The notes under the pieces are model-generated. The model searched no databases. It had not been told where the DNA came from and saw nothing but the letters and a program-made list of their open reading frames with translations. From NCBI GenBank assembly GCA_035310125.1, contig DATGEP010000303.1:1-64000 (forward strand): a DNA stretch of 64,000 nucleotides, in the 5' to 3' direction. This stretch comes from DATGEP01 sp035310125. Lineage in GTDB: Bacteria; Chloroflexota; Ktedonobacteria; Ktedonobacterales; JADMIN01. The number at the start of each line of letters is the position of its first letter. Position 1 is the stretch's first letter. This document shows, piece after piece, positions 35,041 through 43,937 of this stretch. A program made the translations under genes and the position numbers.

Positions 35041-36282
35041 GTGGCAGACGCCTCAGTATCGCCAACACCCGACACACCAACGACTCCGAAGGGGACGCCT
35101 GAGGAGCACCTACCAACCGCGCTGATCTACGATCCCGCATTCCTGGACCACCTTGTGCCCGACGGCTTTCCTGAGCGGCCCGCGCGATTGGAGCAGGCGA
35201 TGGCCGTCATCGAGGCGCTGATCGCGGGCGGGACCATGCCCGCCGAAAAGCTGCTGCGCCTGGCGCCTCGCCCTGCGACGCGCGCGGAGCTGACGACCGT
35301 TCACAGCGACGCCTATGTCGAGCGGGTGCGGCACGCCGTCGAATGGCTGATGGAGAACGCCGGCTATGAAGCGCATCCGCGGGCCTTCGACTCTGAGGTG
35401 TTTCTCTCGCCGGGCAGCTATAACGCCGCGCTCCTCGCCGCCGGCGCCTCGCTCATCGCGCTGGATGCCATCGGTGAAGGGCGCGCTCACAACGGGTACG
35501 CGCTAGTCCGGCCGCCGGGCCATCATGCGCTGCGCGACCTCGGCATGGGCTTCTGCGTCTTCAACAATGTCGCCATCGCCGCCCGCTATGCGCAGCAACG
35601 ATGGGGATGGAAGCGTGTGCTGATTGTGGATTACGACGTTCATCACGGCAACGGCACGCAAGAGATATTCTATGACGACCCCGATGTGGTCTACTTTTCC
35701 ACGCACCAGGCGATTGATCCCGAAGGCATGCTGTTCTATCCCAGCACTGGCCAGTCCAGCGATATCGGCACAGGCGCAGGCACGGGCGCCACGATCAATG
35801 TGCCGCTGCCCCCCGACTGTGGCTGGAGCGTCTTCGATCCAATCTTCCGGCAGGTACTCTGGCCAGTCGCGGACCGTTTCAAGCCTGACGTGATCCTGCT
35901 CTCGGCGGGCTTCGATGCGCACTGGCGCGACCCCCTGGCCGACGAGCGCCTCTGCACGGCGGATTATTCCGACCTGACTCGCGAGGTCATCGAGATCGCT
36001 GACCGCTATTGCGGCGGCCGGATCGTAGCCGTACAGGAAGGCGGGTATAACCTGAACGTCATGGCGCAGTGCGCGGCAACGGTGCTCTTTGCACTCATGG
36101 GCAGTGATGCAATCGTGGATAACCTGGGCGAGCCGCCGCCGCTTGAGTCGCGCTGGAATGAAGAGGCGATCATCCAGGCGATCTATCAGCTGCATGATCT
36201 GGCAGGCTACCGCCGCAAGCCACGCCGCCCCCAGATACGCGAAGGGTGGGCAGGGCCAAAGGCTCCGCCAACGGGCGAGTAA
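35041..36282 (+). CDS. Histone deacetylase family protein
   Basis: A zinc-dependent deacetylase of the class II HDAC/AcuC/acetylpolyamine amidohydrolase superfamily, 413 residues. The substrate-side motif RPERLEQAM-like (GFPERPARLEQ), the active-site PPGHHAL dyad, zinc ligands in IVDYDVHHGNGTQ and LSAGFDAHW, and the catalytic Tyr in EGGYNLNV are all present. The GTG at 35041, 7 bases after GAGGGAG, starts the protein just before the conserved domain; the longer frame to 34732 is not credible. Bacterial members act on acetylated small molecules or proteins such as acetyl-CoA synthetase. No partner gene is adjacent. Confidence 0.9.
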   Translation: MADASVSPTPDTPTTPKGTPEEHLPTALIYDPAFLDHLVPDGFPERPARLEQAMAVIEALIAGGTMPAEKLLRLAPRPATRAELTTVHSDAYVERVRHAVEWLMENAGYEAHPRAFDSEVFLSPGSYNAALLAAGASLIALDAIGEGRAHNGYALVRPPGHHALRDLGMGFCVFNNVAIAARYAQQRWGWKRVLIVDYDVHHGNGTQEIFYDDPDVVYFSTHQAIDPEGMLFYPSTGQSSDIGTGAGTGATINVPLPPDCGWSVFDPIFRQVLWPVADRFKPDVILLSAGFDAHWRDPLADERLCTADYSDLTREVIEIADRYCGGRIVAVQEGGYNLNVMAQCAATVLFALMGSDAIVDNLGEPPPLESRWNEEAIIQAIYQLHDLAGYRRKPRRPQIREGWAGPKAPPTGE

Positions 36283-36611
36283 CAGCGAGCCTGGGTGTGC
36301 GCTCGCGGCCTTGATGGTCGTGTGCCACGTGTGGCAGAGCGGATGGGCGCAGCGGGCAGCGCCCTTACATCCCTGCGCATGGTGGCGGGCGCAAGCGGGC
36401 AGCGCCCCTACACAGGACGCAAAGAGCCGGCGCACGGGACACGAGACGGGCTGAAGCCCTGGGCGAATGCCAAACATCCCAACCGAAGCTGGTATGAGGC
36501 TCTTGGCGTGTGCCAAGAGCCCCAACGGATGCGGTATTAAGCTCGCTCGCCCGCGCCGTTTACCAGTGCGTCGCGCACCACCTGGCGTACGGCTTTGGAA
36601 GTACGTTGTGT
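36283..36611. repeat. Repeat-rich intergenic region
   Basis: This 329-bp gap contains two GCGGGCAGCGCCC copies (from about 36352 and 36394), a copy of the 36-bp repeat (36427-36462), and a perfect 10-bp palindrome GGCTCTTGGC-GTGT-GCCAAGAGCC (36498-36521). It also has an imperfect direct repeat of about 28 bp (GCCAAACATCCCAACC at 36469 and GCCAAGAGCCCCAACG at 36512). It lies between two converging genes and contains no supported coding sequence. Confidence 0.7.
36427..36462. repeat. Dispersed 36-bp repeat, copy 2
   Basis: Starts CCGGCGCACGG and ends CTGAAGCCCTGG; gapless match to 29510-29545. The 3' half forms GGGCTGAAGCCC, a short palindrome also seen in altered form near 63012 (GCGGCTGAAGCCGC). 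Confidence 0.6.
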
Positions 36612-38435
36612 TTAGGGTGTTGGGCCAAGGAAGGCGACAACGTGGCCGTTGTTGAGGCTCAGCCAATTGACCGACGAGCCGGAGAGGTCGCTGTTGATCA
36701 GCAGCACATTACCGTCGCGGAGAATGAACATGGCGCCGGACGGCATCGTGTTTGCCTGCACGGCGTCGGCGGCGTCAGTGTCCACACGATGTGAGAGCAC
36801 GCTCATGCCGGATACGTCGAGCTCCCAGAAATCATGGCCCGTCACCTGGCCCTGCTCGGAGGAGGCATTCTGGGTGATGTAGAGATGTGTGCCATCAGCG
36901 GACGCGCTGACGCTGAGCGTGCCGGTGAAGGATGTGTTCGGCGGCGCGGCGGGTCCGCCCAGCGAGATGGTTCCGGTGAGCGTGGGGCCGGAAGTGCTGG
37001 GATCGAGGACGAAGACCTGCGCTTCAGGGCTGCCTCTGACGAGATACAGCTGCGGCGTCGCCAGCGCGGGCGTGGCAAGGGGAACAATCGGCGTCGCCGA
37101 TGCGACTGACCCTGGCTGGGCGGTCGCGGTCGCCTGCGCGTACGCCGCAGCGGTCGCCTGCGCCTGAGAATAGGCGAGTGCGGCTGGCGTGTTAGCCACG
37201 AGCTGGGCGAGTGTGAAATCGCCGGGAATGGCCAGCTCTTGCATGAGGGCACCAGTCAGCGCATTTATGCGGCGCACGACCGCGTACTGTGGCCCGCGGG
37301 AATCCGAGAGAATTAGCACGTCGAAAAGCCACTTGCCGTCCGGCGAGACCGCGACAGCGCCGTTCGCGCCCACCGAAGCCGTGTAGCCAGATGTCTTGAG
37401 CTTGGGCACGCTGGATGGGAAGGCGGATGCCGGCAGGCTGCCGGGCGGAGGCGGCATGGGGAGCGTGGCGTCAGTACCGGGATAATACTCATATGTAGTC
37501 GCTCCGGTCGCTGCGTCCACCGCGAGTATGCGTATCTCGCCATAGGTAGTGGGGGCGGCATTGTTCAGGCCGACATAGAGCGTCGAGCCACCGGGCGCGA
37601 CAACCAGGGCGTCTGCCAGATTATCAGCGAGGAGCGCCTTGCCGCTGGGATACTTGAGTGTGACCGCATAGCGCAGCGCGCCGGTGCTGGCGTCGAATGC
37701 GACCAGCGCCTGCTGGTGCGAGGCGTCGGGCGCCGTGATCTCGTAGACTGTCCGTCCATCCGGCGAGACACACAGGGCTACGGGCATTTGAGCGGAGCTA
37801 GCACTCTGGAGGCTGTCGCTAGAGCTGGGTAGTGAGTGAACGACAGCGCCGGTATGCTGACTCACGGCGATCACCTCGGCGACCTGCCAGGTGTGGCCGG
37901 AAGCATCCCGCACGGTCACGAGCTTGTCCGTTTCCGCGAGCAATGTGCCGGACGGCGATGCTGCTGGCACGTTATTCAGCGCGTTGGAGGAGCGGGAAAC
38001 CCCATGCGCGTTGGCATTGAAGAGGATGCCAGCGAGCAGGAATGCCGTGATCAGGGCCAACCCGAGGATGCTCGACACGCCGATGGCGCCCCCGCGCGAG
38101 AGGCCACTGGCCGCGCGTAGCATGCTTTTGGTGAAGCGATTGCTGGCGAGGTGCGCACGTACTGAATCGCGCAGATCAGGGACGGTGGCGACTGGTTCCG
38201 TGCCAAGCGACGCCAGCAGCTCATAGGGCGCGCGCAGGGTGCGCGACCGATTACCGCATGTCTCGCAGACGGCGATATGCTCGCGGACGGCCAGTGTCAC
38301 ATCCGGCGGCAGCTCGCCCGCGAATTCGGCAACGAGCAATTCCGGCTCAAGTGGGCACTGGAGGGCGCGCAAGTTACGGCGCCGGGTAGTCACCCGGTGA
38401 ATCCGTACAGGGGGATTACTATAAACCTCTGGCAT
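36612..38435 (-). CDS. Anti-sigma-type zinc-finger protein with exported beta-propeller
   Basis: A 607-residue single-pass membrane protein. The cytosolic N-terminus has the zinc-binding anti-sigma motif HIAVCETC (HxxxCxxC, about 53-60). A membrane helix follows at about 117-140 (ISSILGLALITAFLLAGILF-type). The exported part (150-607) is a YncE/WD-like propeller with repeated VSPDGRTVYEIT, VAPGGSTLYVGL and VSPDGKWLFDVL blades, interrupted by an Ala/Thr/Gln-rich linker near 415-445. It lies 27 bp downstream of the sigma factor gene, so an operon of sigma factor and membrane anti-sigma/sensor is very likely. The ATG at 38435 follows AGGA. Confidence 0.82.
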   Translation of the reverse strand: MPEVYSNPPVRIHRVTTRRRNLRALQCPLEPELLVAEFAGELPPDVTLAVREHIAVCETCGNRSRTLRAPYELLASLGTEPVATVPDLRDSVRAHLASNRFTKSMLRAASGLSRGGAIGVSSILGLALITAFLLAGILFNANAHGVSRSSNALNNVPAASPSGTLLAETDKLVTVRDASGHTWQVAEVIAVSQHTGAVVHSLPSSSDSLQSASSAQMPVALCVSPDGRTVYEITAPDASHQQALVAFDASTGALRYAVTLKYPSGKALLADNLADALVVAPGGSTLYVGLNNAAPTTYGEIRILAVDAATGATTYEYYPGTDATLPMPPPPGSLPASAFPSSVPKLKTSGYTASVGANGAVAVSPDGKWLFDVLILSDSRGPQYAVVRRINALTGALMQELAIPGDFTLAQLVANTPAALAYSQAQATAAAYAQATATAQPGSVASATPIVPLATPALATPQLYLVRGSPEAQVFVLDPSTSGPTLTGTISLGGPAAPPNTSFTGTLSVSASADGTHLYITQNASSEQGQVTGHDFWELDVSGMSVLSHRVDTDAADAVQANTMPSGAMFILRDGNVLLINSDLSGSSVNWLSLNNGHVVAFLGPTP

Positions 38436-38461
38436 CCCAACATTCCTCTATTGCTGTATGA

Positions 38462-40216
38462 TTACTGCGCCTGCGCTTCAATAGCGGCGTCGTTGGGCGC
38501 CTCCATCGTCATCGCAATCGGCTTGTGTGGCGCCTCGAAGGCGTCTGCGTCGGCATAGACGCTCGTATTGGCTTCCTCGCCAACCGGCACACCTGAGAGT
38601 GGCGCCGAGCCGGTAGATGTCGTTGGTGTGAGCACCGGCACGATCCGCACGGCGCGCTCGGCGGGCGTCGGCGCGGCAGGCACCAACGGCGCCGCATCTA
38701 CGGCGAGCACCTCATTGGACGTATCGCGTCTGCTCTCCGCCGGATCAGCGCTCGTCAGCACTGGCACGACACGCGGCGCGTACGGCACGGCGGGCGCGGG
38801 AGTGAGAATCGGCACGAACCGCGTCGTCAGGGTCGGCAGGGACAGCTCATGTGTGGCTGTCTCCAGGCGGACTGGATCTGGCGGGCAAGCCGGAATCTCA
38901 ACCGCCGCGAGCCGCAAGGCGAGCAGAACATCCGCCGCCGTCACGTCGGGGGCGCTGATGACGGCGGTATCCACCAGCGGCAGCGCAATGACAGGCACCG
39001 CGTCCACGATCGCAGTCGTCTCGACGATGATCATCGGCTTCTCCGCGTCGGGGTGGGGAGTCGCCGCTGCATGCTCTTCCAGGATGAGCGTGTCTGCCTC
39101 GTTGCTCTCGGACATTTCTGGAGCCGTGGCGGCGACTACCGTTACCGGCTCCGGCGAAGGTGGCACGAATGTGGCCGGCGCGCCGGTCGTGCGCGGCGGC
39201 GGCGCAAATGCTGGCATTTCCCACGCGCCTGTTGGCTGCTCCTCGATGGGCATCATTTCGAGACTGTCGGGGGGCGTCTCAGACAGCGGCGCGGCGGCAG
39301 CCGGTGTGGGCGGCGTGGTGCGTGCGATCCGTGGCGGCTGAGTCATACGCGGCGCATTGGGTGCCAGCGACTCCAGGGAGATGCCCAGGCTGGCGATGGC
39401 AGCTTCGTAGCGCTGCGCGAAGAGCTGGAGTCCCTGTACAATGCGGCGGCGTGTCGCGCTGTGCGTGATGCCGAGCGCCTGCGCCACTTCCGCCTGATTG
39501 AGTCCGGCGATGAGATGCAACGCCAGGCACTGCGCGTCGCCGTAGGGGATCTCCGCAAGCACCGCGCGCACCATGCGATAGCGCAGCGCCTCACGGGGAT
39601 CCTGCTGCGCGGGATCTTCTTCGATGACGATAGGGGGAGGCGTGCGTCGCTGGAATGGATGCTCTGTGCCGTTCGCCCTGGGTGCTTTGTGCGACCGCGC
39701 TGGAGCTGACCTTGGCTCATGTTGGGGGGCATCCGTCCCGTTAGACCAGATGAGCTGGCGCACCTGCCGGCTGGTGCTGCCGGTGAGATTCGCCAGCGCA
39801 CCCAGCCCGGAGCGTAGCTTACCGACGGCTGCTTCGCCGGCACGCTCGGGCAAGAGGCCAGCCGTGTGCGGGCTATCCAATCGCGGCGTGGCATGGCTGT
39901 GGTGCGGGTGACGTAGCGCATCGAGGCCGGATTCTGTGCAGGCGCGCAGCAGCCAGAGTCGCAGCCGCTGTCCACCATGCGGACCGCGCAGCCGGTTCTC
40001 CATACGGACGAAGATGCGCTCGGCGAGCGCCCGCGATGTATCGGGGTTGCCGGTGAGCCTGGTAAGATAGCGCGTGACGGGTGGCTGATAGCGCGCCACA
40101 AGGGCCGCCAGCGCCCACTCGGCGCCGGCGCGCGCCTGCGACGCGAGGCGCAGCTCGCGCTCTTCCTCGGCATCTATGTGTGAGACATTGAGCGGAAACA
40201 CTTCCTGCCAGGCCAT
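38462..40216 (-). CDS. ECF-type sigma factor with long C-terminal tail
   Basis: A 584-residue protein. Residues 15-110 resemble sigma region 2 (LASQARAGAEWALAALVARY, RALAERIFVRMENRLRG). Residues 205-265 are a good region 4 (RMVRAVLAEIPYGDAQCLAL, QAEVAQALGITHSATRRRI). The remaining 300 residues are an Ala/Pro/Thr-rich, probably disordered tail with three similar motifs: RFVPILTP, RVVPVLTS and RIVPVLTP. Such tails occur in some ECF subgroups with regulatory roles. Met at 40216 follows GGAAAGG; the frame is open to 40279. The downstream anti-sigma gene fits as its regulator. Confidence 0.75.
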   Translation of the reverse strand: MAWQEVFPLNVSHIDAEEERELRLASQARAGAEWALAALVARYQPPVTRYLTRLTGNPDTSRALAERIFVRMENRLRGPHGGQRLRLWLLRACTESGLDALRHPHHSHATPRLDSPHTAGLLPERAGEAAVGKLRSGLGALANLTGSTSRQVRQLIWSNGTDAPQHEPRSAPARSHKAPRANGTEHPFQRRTPPPIVIEEDPAQQDPREALRYRMVRAVLAEIPYGDAQCLALHLIAGLNQAEVAQALGITHSATRRRIVQGLQLFAQRYEAAIASLGISLESLAPNAPRMTQPPRIARTTPPTPAAAAPLSETPPDSLEMMPIEEQPTGAWEMPAFAPPPRTTGAPATFVPPSPEPVTVVAATAPEMSESNEADTLILEEHAAATPHPDAEKPMIIVETTAIVDAVPVIALPLVDTAVISAPDVTAADVLLALRLAAVEIPACPPDPVRLETATHELSLPTLTTRFVPILTPAPAVPYAPRVVPVLTSADPAESRRDTSNEVLAVDAAPLVPAAPTPAERAVRIVPVLTPTTSTGSAPLSGVPVGEEANTSVYADADAFEAPHKPIAMTMEAPNDAAIEAQAQ

Positions 40217-40431
40217 CGTCGCCTTTCCCTTCCCATGCGGCGGCTTCCAGGACACGGGGATGTATCGTACCCGGCCCACAGGCCTACTATTTTATGCGTC
40301 AATAGAATAGGACGCTTGAGCAACCTGTATCGCTACGTACGTTTGGGCCACATTCGTACGTCTGCGCGTCACAATACTCACACATTGTGTGCCAACGATG
40401 AGGTTCTAGCAGCTCTCTTCCAGGAATCGCG

Positions 40432-41211
40432 TCATAACAGCGCTTCGTCGCCCGCCCGCAAAACGCGCGGAGCGGCTCCCGATGCGAACACAGTGACCGT
40501 CTGCCGGCCCATCACACACCAGCGCGCCGGAGCATGCGCGCCATTGTAGGCCACGCGAACCAGGGCAGTATCTTCATCTACGCCAAGTGCGGCGCGACCG
40601 TCTGGGATGGCGGCCAGCAGATCGTTGAACGCCTGCTGTCCGACGAAGCCGGCCATGCGGTCGAAGTGCGGGAACGTGATGAGCTGGGGAACCACACCCA
40701 GCGCATCCACAAACACGCTCTGTGTCTCGGCGGGCGACGACGAAGCGGACATAACGCGGCGTAGCGAGGCGCTCTGGCCGCCGAACGCCATCGCGCCAGC
40801 GCTGCATCCCGCCAGTACGGCACCGCGCGCGTGCGCCTCACGAATAATCTCCCATGCGGGCGTGTCGCGCAGTGCTTCGGTAATCTGGCCGGGCGCGCCG
40901 CCGGAGAAGTAGAAGAAGGTGCCGTCGCGAAGAAGGTCGAGCTGGCCTGGGTCGAAGGCGTCCGCGCGGTTAAGAATGGTGCTGAGACGAACCTGCGTGA
41001 CGCCGAGGCTCGTGAAGTGGCGCTGGCCCATCGCATTCCAGCGCGCCGGCGCGCCTTCTTCGAGTCCGCTCGCCGTCGGCAGCAGCACCACCCGCGCGAA
41101 CGCGGGTCCACCGAGTGTTCCCAGCAGGTAGGCGTCCGTATCGTGCATGGCGCGCGTGTACTCGCCCGAGCCGACGAGCGCAAGCGCGCCTGGGACCGTG
41201 TCGCTCGGCAT
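40432..41211 (-). CDS. Peptidase S51 / cyanophycinase-like protein
   Basis: A class I glutamine-amidotransferase-like fold of the peptidase S51 family, 259 residues. It has ALVGSGEYT at the N-terminus, VVLLPTASG, the FFSGGAPGQ-like loop (FYFSGGAPGQI), the nucleophile Ser in LAGCSAGAMAFG, and a histidine region FPHFDRM. Relatives include dipeptidase E and cyanophycinase, which cleave Asp-containing peptides. The exact substrate is unknown; no cyanophycin synthetase is in the window. GGAGAAG lies upstream of the ATG. It ends the minus-strand run that starts with the helical-bundle and cysS genes, with an 11-bp gap to cysS. Confidence 0.8.
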   Translation of the reverse strand: MPSDTVPGALALVGSGEYTRAMHDTDAYLLGTLGGPAFARVVLLPTASGLEEGAPARWNAMGQRHFTSLGVTQVRLSTILNRADAFDPGQLDLLRDGTFFYFSGGAPGQITEALRDTPAWEIIREAHARGAVLAGCSAGAMAFGGQSASLRRVMSASSSPAETQSVFVDALGVVPQLITFPHFDRMAGFVGQQAFNDLLAAIPDGRAALGVDEDTALVRVAYNGAHAPARWCVMGRQTVTVFASGAAPRVLRAGDEALL

Positions 41212-41222
41212 ACGTTCTTCTC

Positions 41223-43814
41223 CTATCGCTCGTGCTGGCTCGTCTGCGGAGCCAGCGGGAAATTCGTCGAAAGCTGTTCGCTTGCCGTGGGGTCGAAGCT
41301 GGGTTGATAGACGGCTGGCGTCGCGGGATCGTGCCAGCGCGGCGCGGGCAGATGAACATGCGCGTGCGTATGCGAGTGGTCTGGCCAGTGCTTGTGCTCG
41401 TGGCTGTGTGGTCCCGCGCCTGTGTATGCGGTATGCTCGAAACGCGGGTCCACGATATCCTCGGGCGTCTCGTGGTCGTGCCCCCAGGGGGCGGCTTGCC
41501 CAGGCACAAAGTAGCGCACCAGCAGGCTTTCGCAGTGGTGGCGGCGGCGCCGGAAGATGTCGAAGTTCTTTTTGCTCTTGGTCGCCTGCTCCTCCTCAGA
41601 GAGCGCGTACCATTCCCGATGTGGATGCTTGATCACGCGCGCGGCGACCTCTGGACTGACGACAGCGCGGAAGCCCGCTTTCTTGAACTCGAAGCTGTAA
41701 TCAATATCCATCAGCCGGTAGAAGCGGAATTTCTCGTCGGCGGGGCCGACCTCGCGCAGCGTCGTGCGGCGGAAAGCCATGAGATAGCCCTCGATGGCGT
41801 CTACATCCGGCCCAACGCTCTCGCGAAACTCACGCAGGTCGTCCGTCACCAGGCCGTACGGTCCCACCAGGCCGATATCCGGCCTCTCCAGCAGCGCTTC
41901 GATGGGTGTCCAGATATCGCCGCTGAGCGCAATGCTCGTGTCAATCTGGACCACGATGCGGCCCAAGCTGGCGCGGAACTGGGCATTGCGCCCCGCCGCG
42001 AAGCCCATATCATGGTCAGCGAAGAGCACGCGCACGGGCAGCCCGTTCACGGCGCCATCGGCGTCCAGGCGCTTCAAATATGCCAGCGTATCATCGGTCG
42101 AGCCGTTATCGAGGATGACGAGCTCGATATCGCGCCCACCCGCGTGGCGCGCCACGCTCGCGACGCAGCGCTCCAGATCGGCGCCGCTGTTGTGCGCAAG
42201 CAGATTGACCGAGAACGCATAACGATCCGGCGCCTCAAGTCGCGAGGGGACGTCGCCCGATCCGCTGATGAGCACCTCGTCGCCGGCGCGCCGCACCAGA
42301 CGGACGCCTGGTGTCGCATCCCGTACTTCGTATCCCGCCGCGTGTATGCGCGCCCGCAGCGCATCGGCGGCGTCAAACGCCCGGCGCTGGCGCAGCGCGA
42401 GCCGCTCGCGGGCCAGCAGCATCACCGGCGCGGACACATCATTCTCTAGCGTGACGATCTGTTCGCCCGAGTCACGCCACTGCCGCTGGCGCTCTGCTCG
42501 CCGTGCGACCGCCGCTGCCAGATCAAAACCCAATATGGTATCGAATTCGTAGAGCAGGGCCAACCGATCGCGCGGGGTGATGGATTCATCGCGCGCCATG
42601 CCCCAGACGACGGCCATCGCGCGCGGCATGTTCAGATCATCGTTCACCGCTGCCCAAAACGCTTGCCGCGCCGCACCCGCGCCGTTCTCGCCGTCCGCGC
42701 GGGCGGGCGGAGATGGCCGGTCGGCGAGGCGATATACTAGCTCGCGCAGACGGTTCAGGGACACCTGGGCCGCGCGCAGCGCGCGGAAGGTGAAGTTGAT
42801 CCGGCTGCGATATTTGGCCATCGTGAAGAAGTAGCGCAGGGCCAGCGGCTCGAAGCCCCGCGCCTCGACATCCGCCAGTGTGTAGGCGTTGCCGGTGGAC
42901 TTGGCCATCTTGAGGCCGTCGGCGAGCAGGTGCTGCCCATGCACCCAATATGAGACGAAGCGCTGGCCGCTGGCGGCCTCGCTCTGCGCCCGCTCATCCT
43001 CGTGGTGCGGGAAGATGTTGTCCACTCCTCCCGTGTGCAGATCGAATTGCGGGCCGAGATACTTCGCGCTCATGGCGCTACACTCGATATGCCAGCCGGG
43101 GAAGCCGCGACCCCAGGGGCTATCCCATGCCATGATGCGCCCCTCCTCCGCGACTTTCCAGAGCGGGAAGTCTTCCGGGGCGCGCTTGTTGGCGTCAACC
43201 TCATTGGCGGTGTGCTGCCCCTGGCCGAGATACTCAAGCAAATTGCCGCTGAGCTGGCCATATCCCGGAAAATCCTTGACGGAGAAGAAGACGTTACCGC
43301 CGGCCTCGTAGGCGCTGCCGTTGTCGAGGAGCCGCTGGACCATCGCGATCATCTCTGGGATGTGGTCGGTGGCGCGGGGGAAGACGTGCGCGGGCAGGAT
43401 GTTCAGCTTCTGTTCGTCGGTGTGAAAGGCGTCCGTATAGAAGGCGGCAATATCCCACGGCGTTTTGCCTTCACGGCGCGCCTGGACCACCAGTTTGTCT
43501 TCGCCGCGATCTAGCGCCTCCTGGCGCATATGCCCGACATCGGTGATGTTCTTGATCTGCATGACCTCGATGCCCTGCGCGGTGAGGGCGCGGCGGATCC
43601 AGTCGGCCATGGTGAAGGTGCGCAGGTTGCCGACGTGAATGAATCGGTAGACGGTGGGGCCACAGCTATACATGCGGAGGCGCCCGGCTTCCAGTGGCAC
43701 GATGCGCTCGACGGCTCGGCTCATGGTATTGAAGAGGTGTAAAGGTGTTCCGCCGCGCTCATTGGCGCTGGAGCCGGTCCGCGGTATCTCGTCCTGGGGA
43801 GTGGGGTCCATCAT
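41223..43814 (-). CDS. cysS: Cysteinyl-tRNA synthetase fused to a GT2 glycosyltransferase and His-rich tail
   Basis: An 863-residue fusion in one uninterrupted frame. Residues 25-500 are a complete cysteinyl-tRNA synthetase: SCGPTVYRFIHVGNLRTF (HIGH region), zinc ligands in the first SCGP Cys, GWHIECSAMS and HHEDE, and LKMAKSTGN as KMSKS equivalent. Residues about 530-775 are a family 2 glycosyltransferase (VNLLAHNSGADLERCVASV, VILDNGSTDDT, QIDTSIAL in the DxD position, RLMDIDYSFEF). Residues about 785-840 are a His-rich tail (HSHEHKHWPDHSHTHAHVH) that could bind metal. The chosen ATG at 43814 follows AGGAG; the frame is open to 43928. The synthetase should be functional; the role of the fusion is unknown. 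Confidence 0.88.
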   Translation of the reverse strand: MMDPTPQDEIPRTGSSANERGGTPLHLFNTMSRAVERIVPLEAGRLRMYSCGPTVYRFIHVGNLRTFTMADWIRRALTAQGIEVMQIKNITDVGHMRQEALDRGEDKLVVQARREGKTPWDIAAFYTDAFHTDEQKLNILPAHVFPRATDHIPEMIAMVQRLLDNGSAYEAGGNVFFSVKDFPGYGQLSGNLLEYLGQGQHTANEVDANKRAPEDFPLWKVAEEGRIMAWDSPWGRGFPGWHIECSAMSAKYLGPQFDLHTGGVDNIFPHHEDERAQSEAASGQRFVSYWVHGQHLLADGLKMAKSTGNAYTLADVEARGFEPLALRYFFTMAKYRSRINFTFRALRAAQVSLNRLRELVYRLADRPSPPARADGENGAGAARQAFWAAVNDDLNMPRAMAVVWGMARDESITPRDRLALLYEFDTILGFDLAAAVARRAERQRQWRDSGEQIVTLENDVSAPVMLLARERLALRQRRAFDAADALRARIHAAGYEVRDATPGVRLVRRAGDEVLISGSGDVPSRLEAPDRYAFSVNLLAHNSGADLERCVASVARHAGGRDIELVILDNGSTDDTLAYLKRLDADGAVNGLPVRVLFADHDMGFAAGRNAQFRASLGRIVVQIDTSIALSGDIWTPIEALLERPDIGLVGPYGLVTDDLREFRESVGPDVDAIEGYLMAFRRTTLREVGPADEKFRFYRLMDIDYSFEFKKAGFRAVVSPEVAARVIKHPHREWYALSEEEQATKSKKNFDIFRRRRHHCESLLVRYFVPGQAAPWGHDHETPEDIVDPRFEHTAYTGAGPHSHEHKHWPDHSHTHAHVHLPAPRWHDPATPAVYQPSFDPTASEQLSTNFPLAPQTSQHER

Positions 43815-43937
43815 AACGCATGCTCCTGAGTAGGCGGATTGAGGGCGCGGCAAGTGGCACGCGATCTGAACAACGGCGTGAAGAGATGGTACACACTGTA
43901 CCGCGCGCCACCGCGTGAGCGCCAGCAAATCGCTGGA

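Noticed and set aside
36498..36521. GGCTCTTGGC-GTGT-GCCAAGAGCC as an intrinsic terminator
   Set aside because: Strong stem but no T-run on either strand; listed as a palindrome in the repeat-rich gap.
41115..42449. 444-codon plus-strand frame opposite the cysS fusion
   Set aside because: Antisense shadow; the minus-strand protein has clear synthetase and GT2 motifs.
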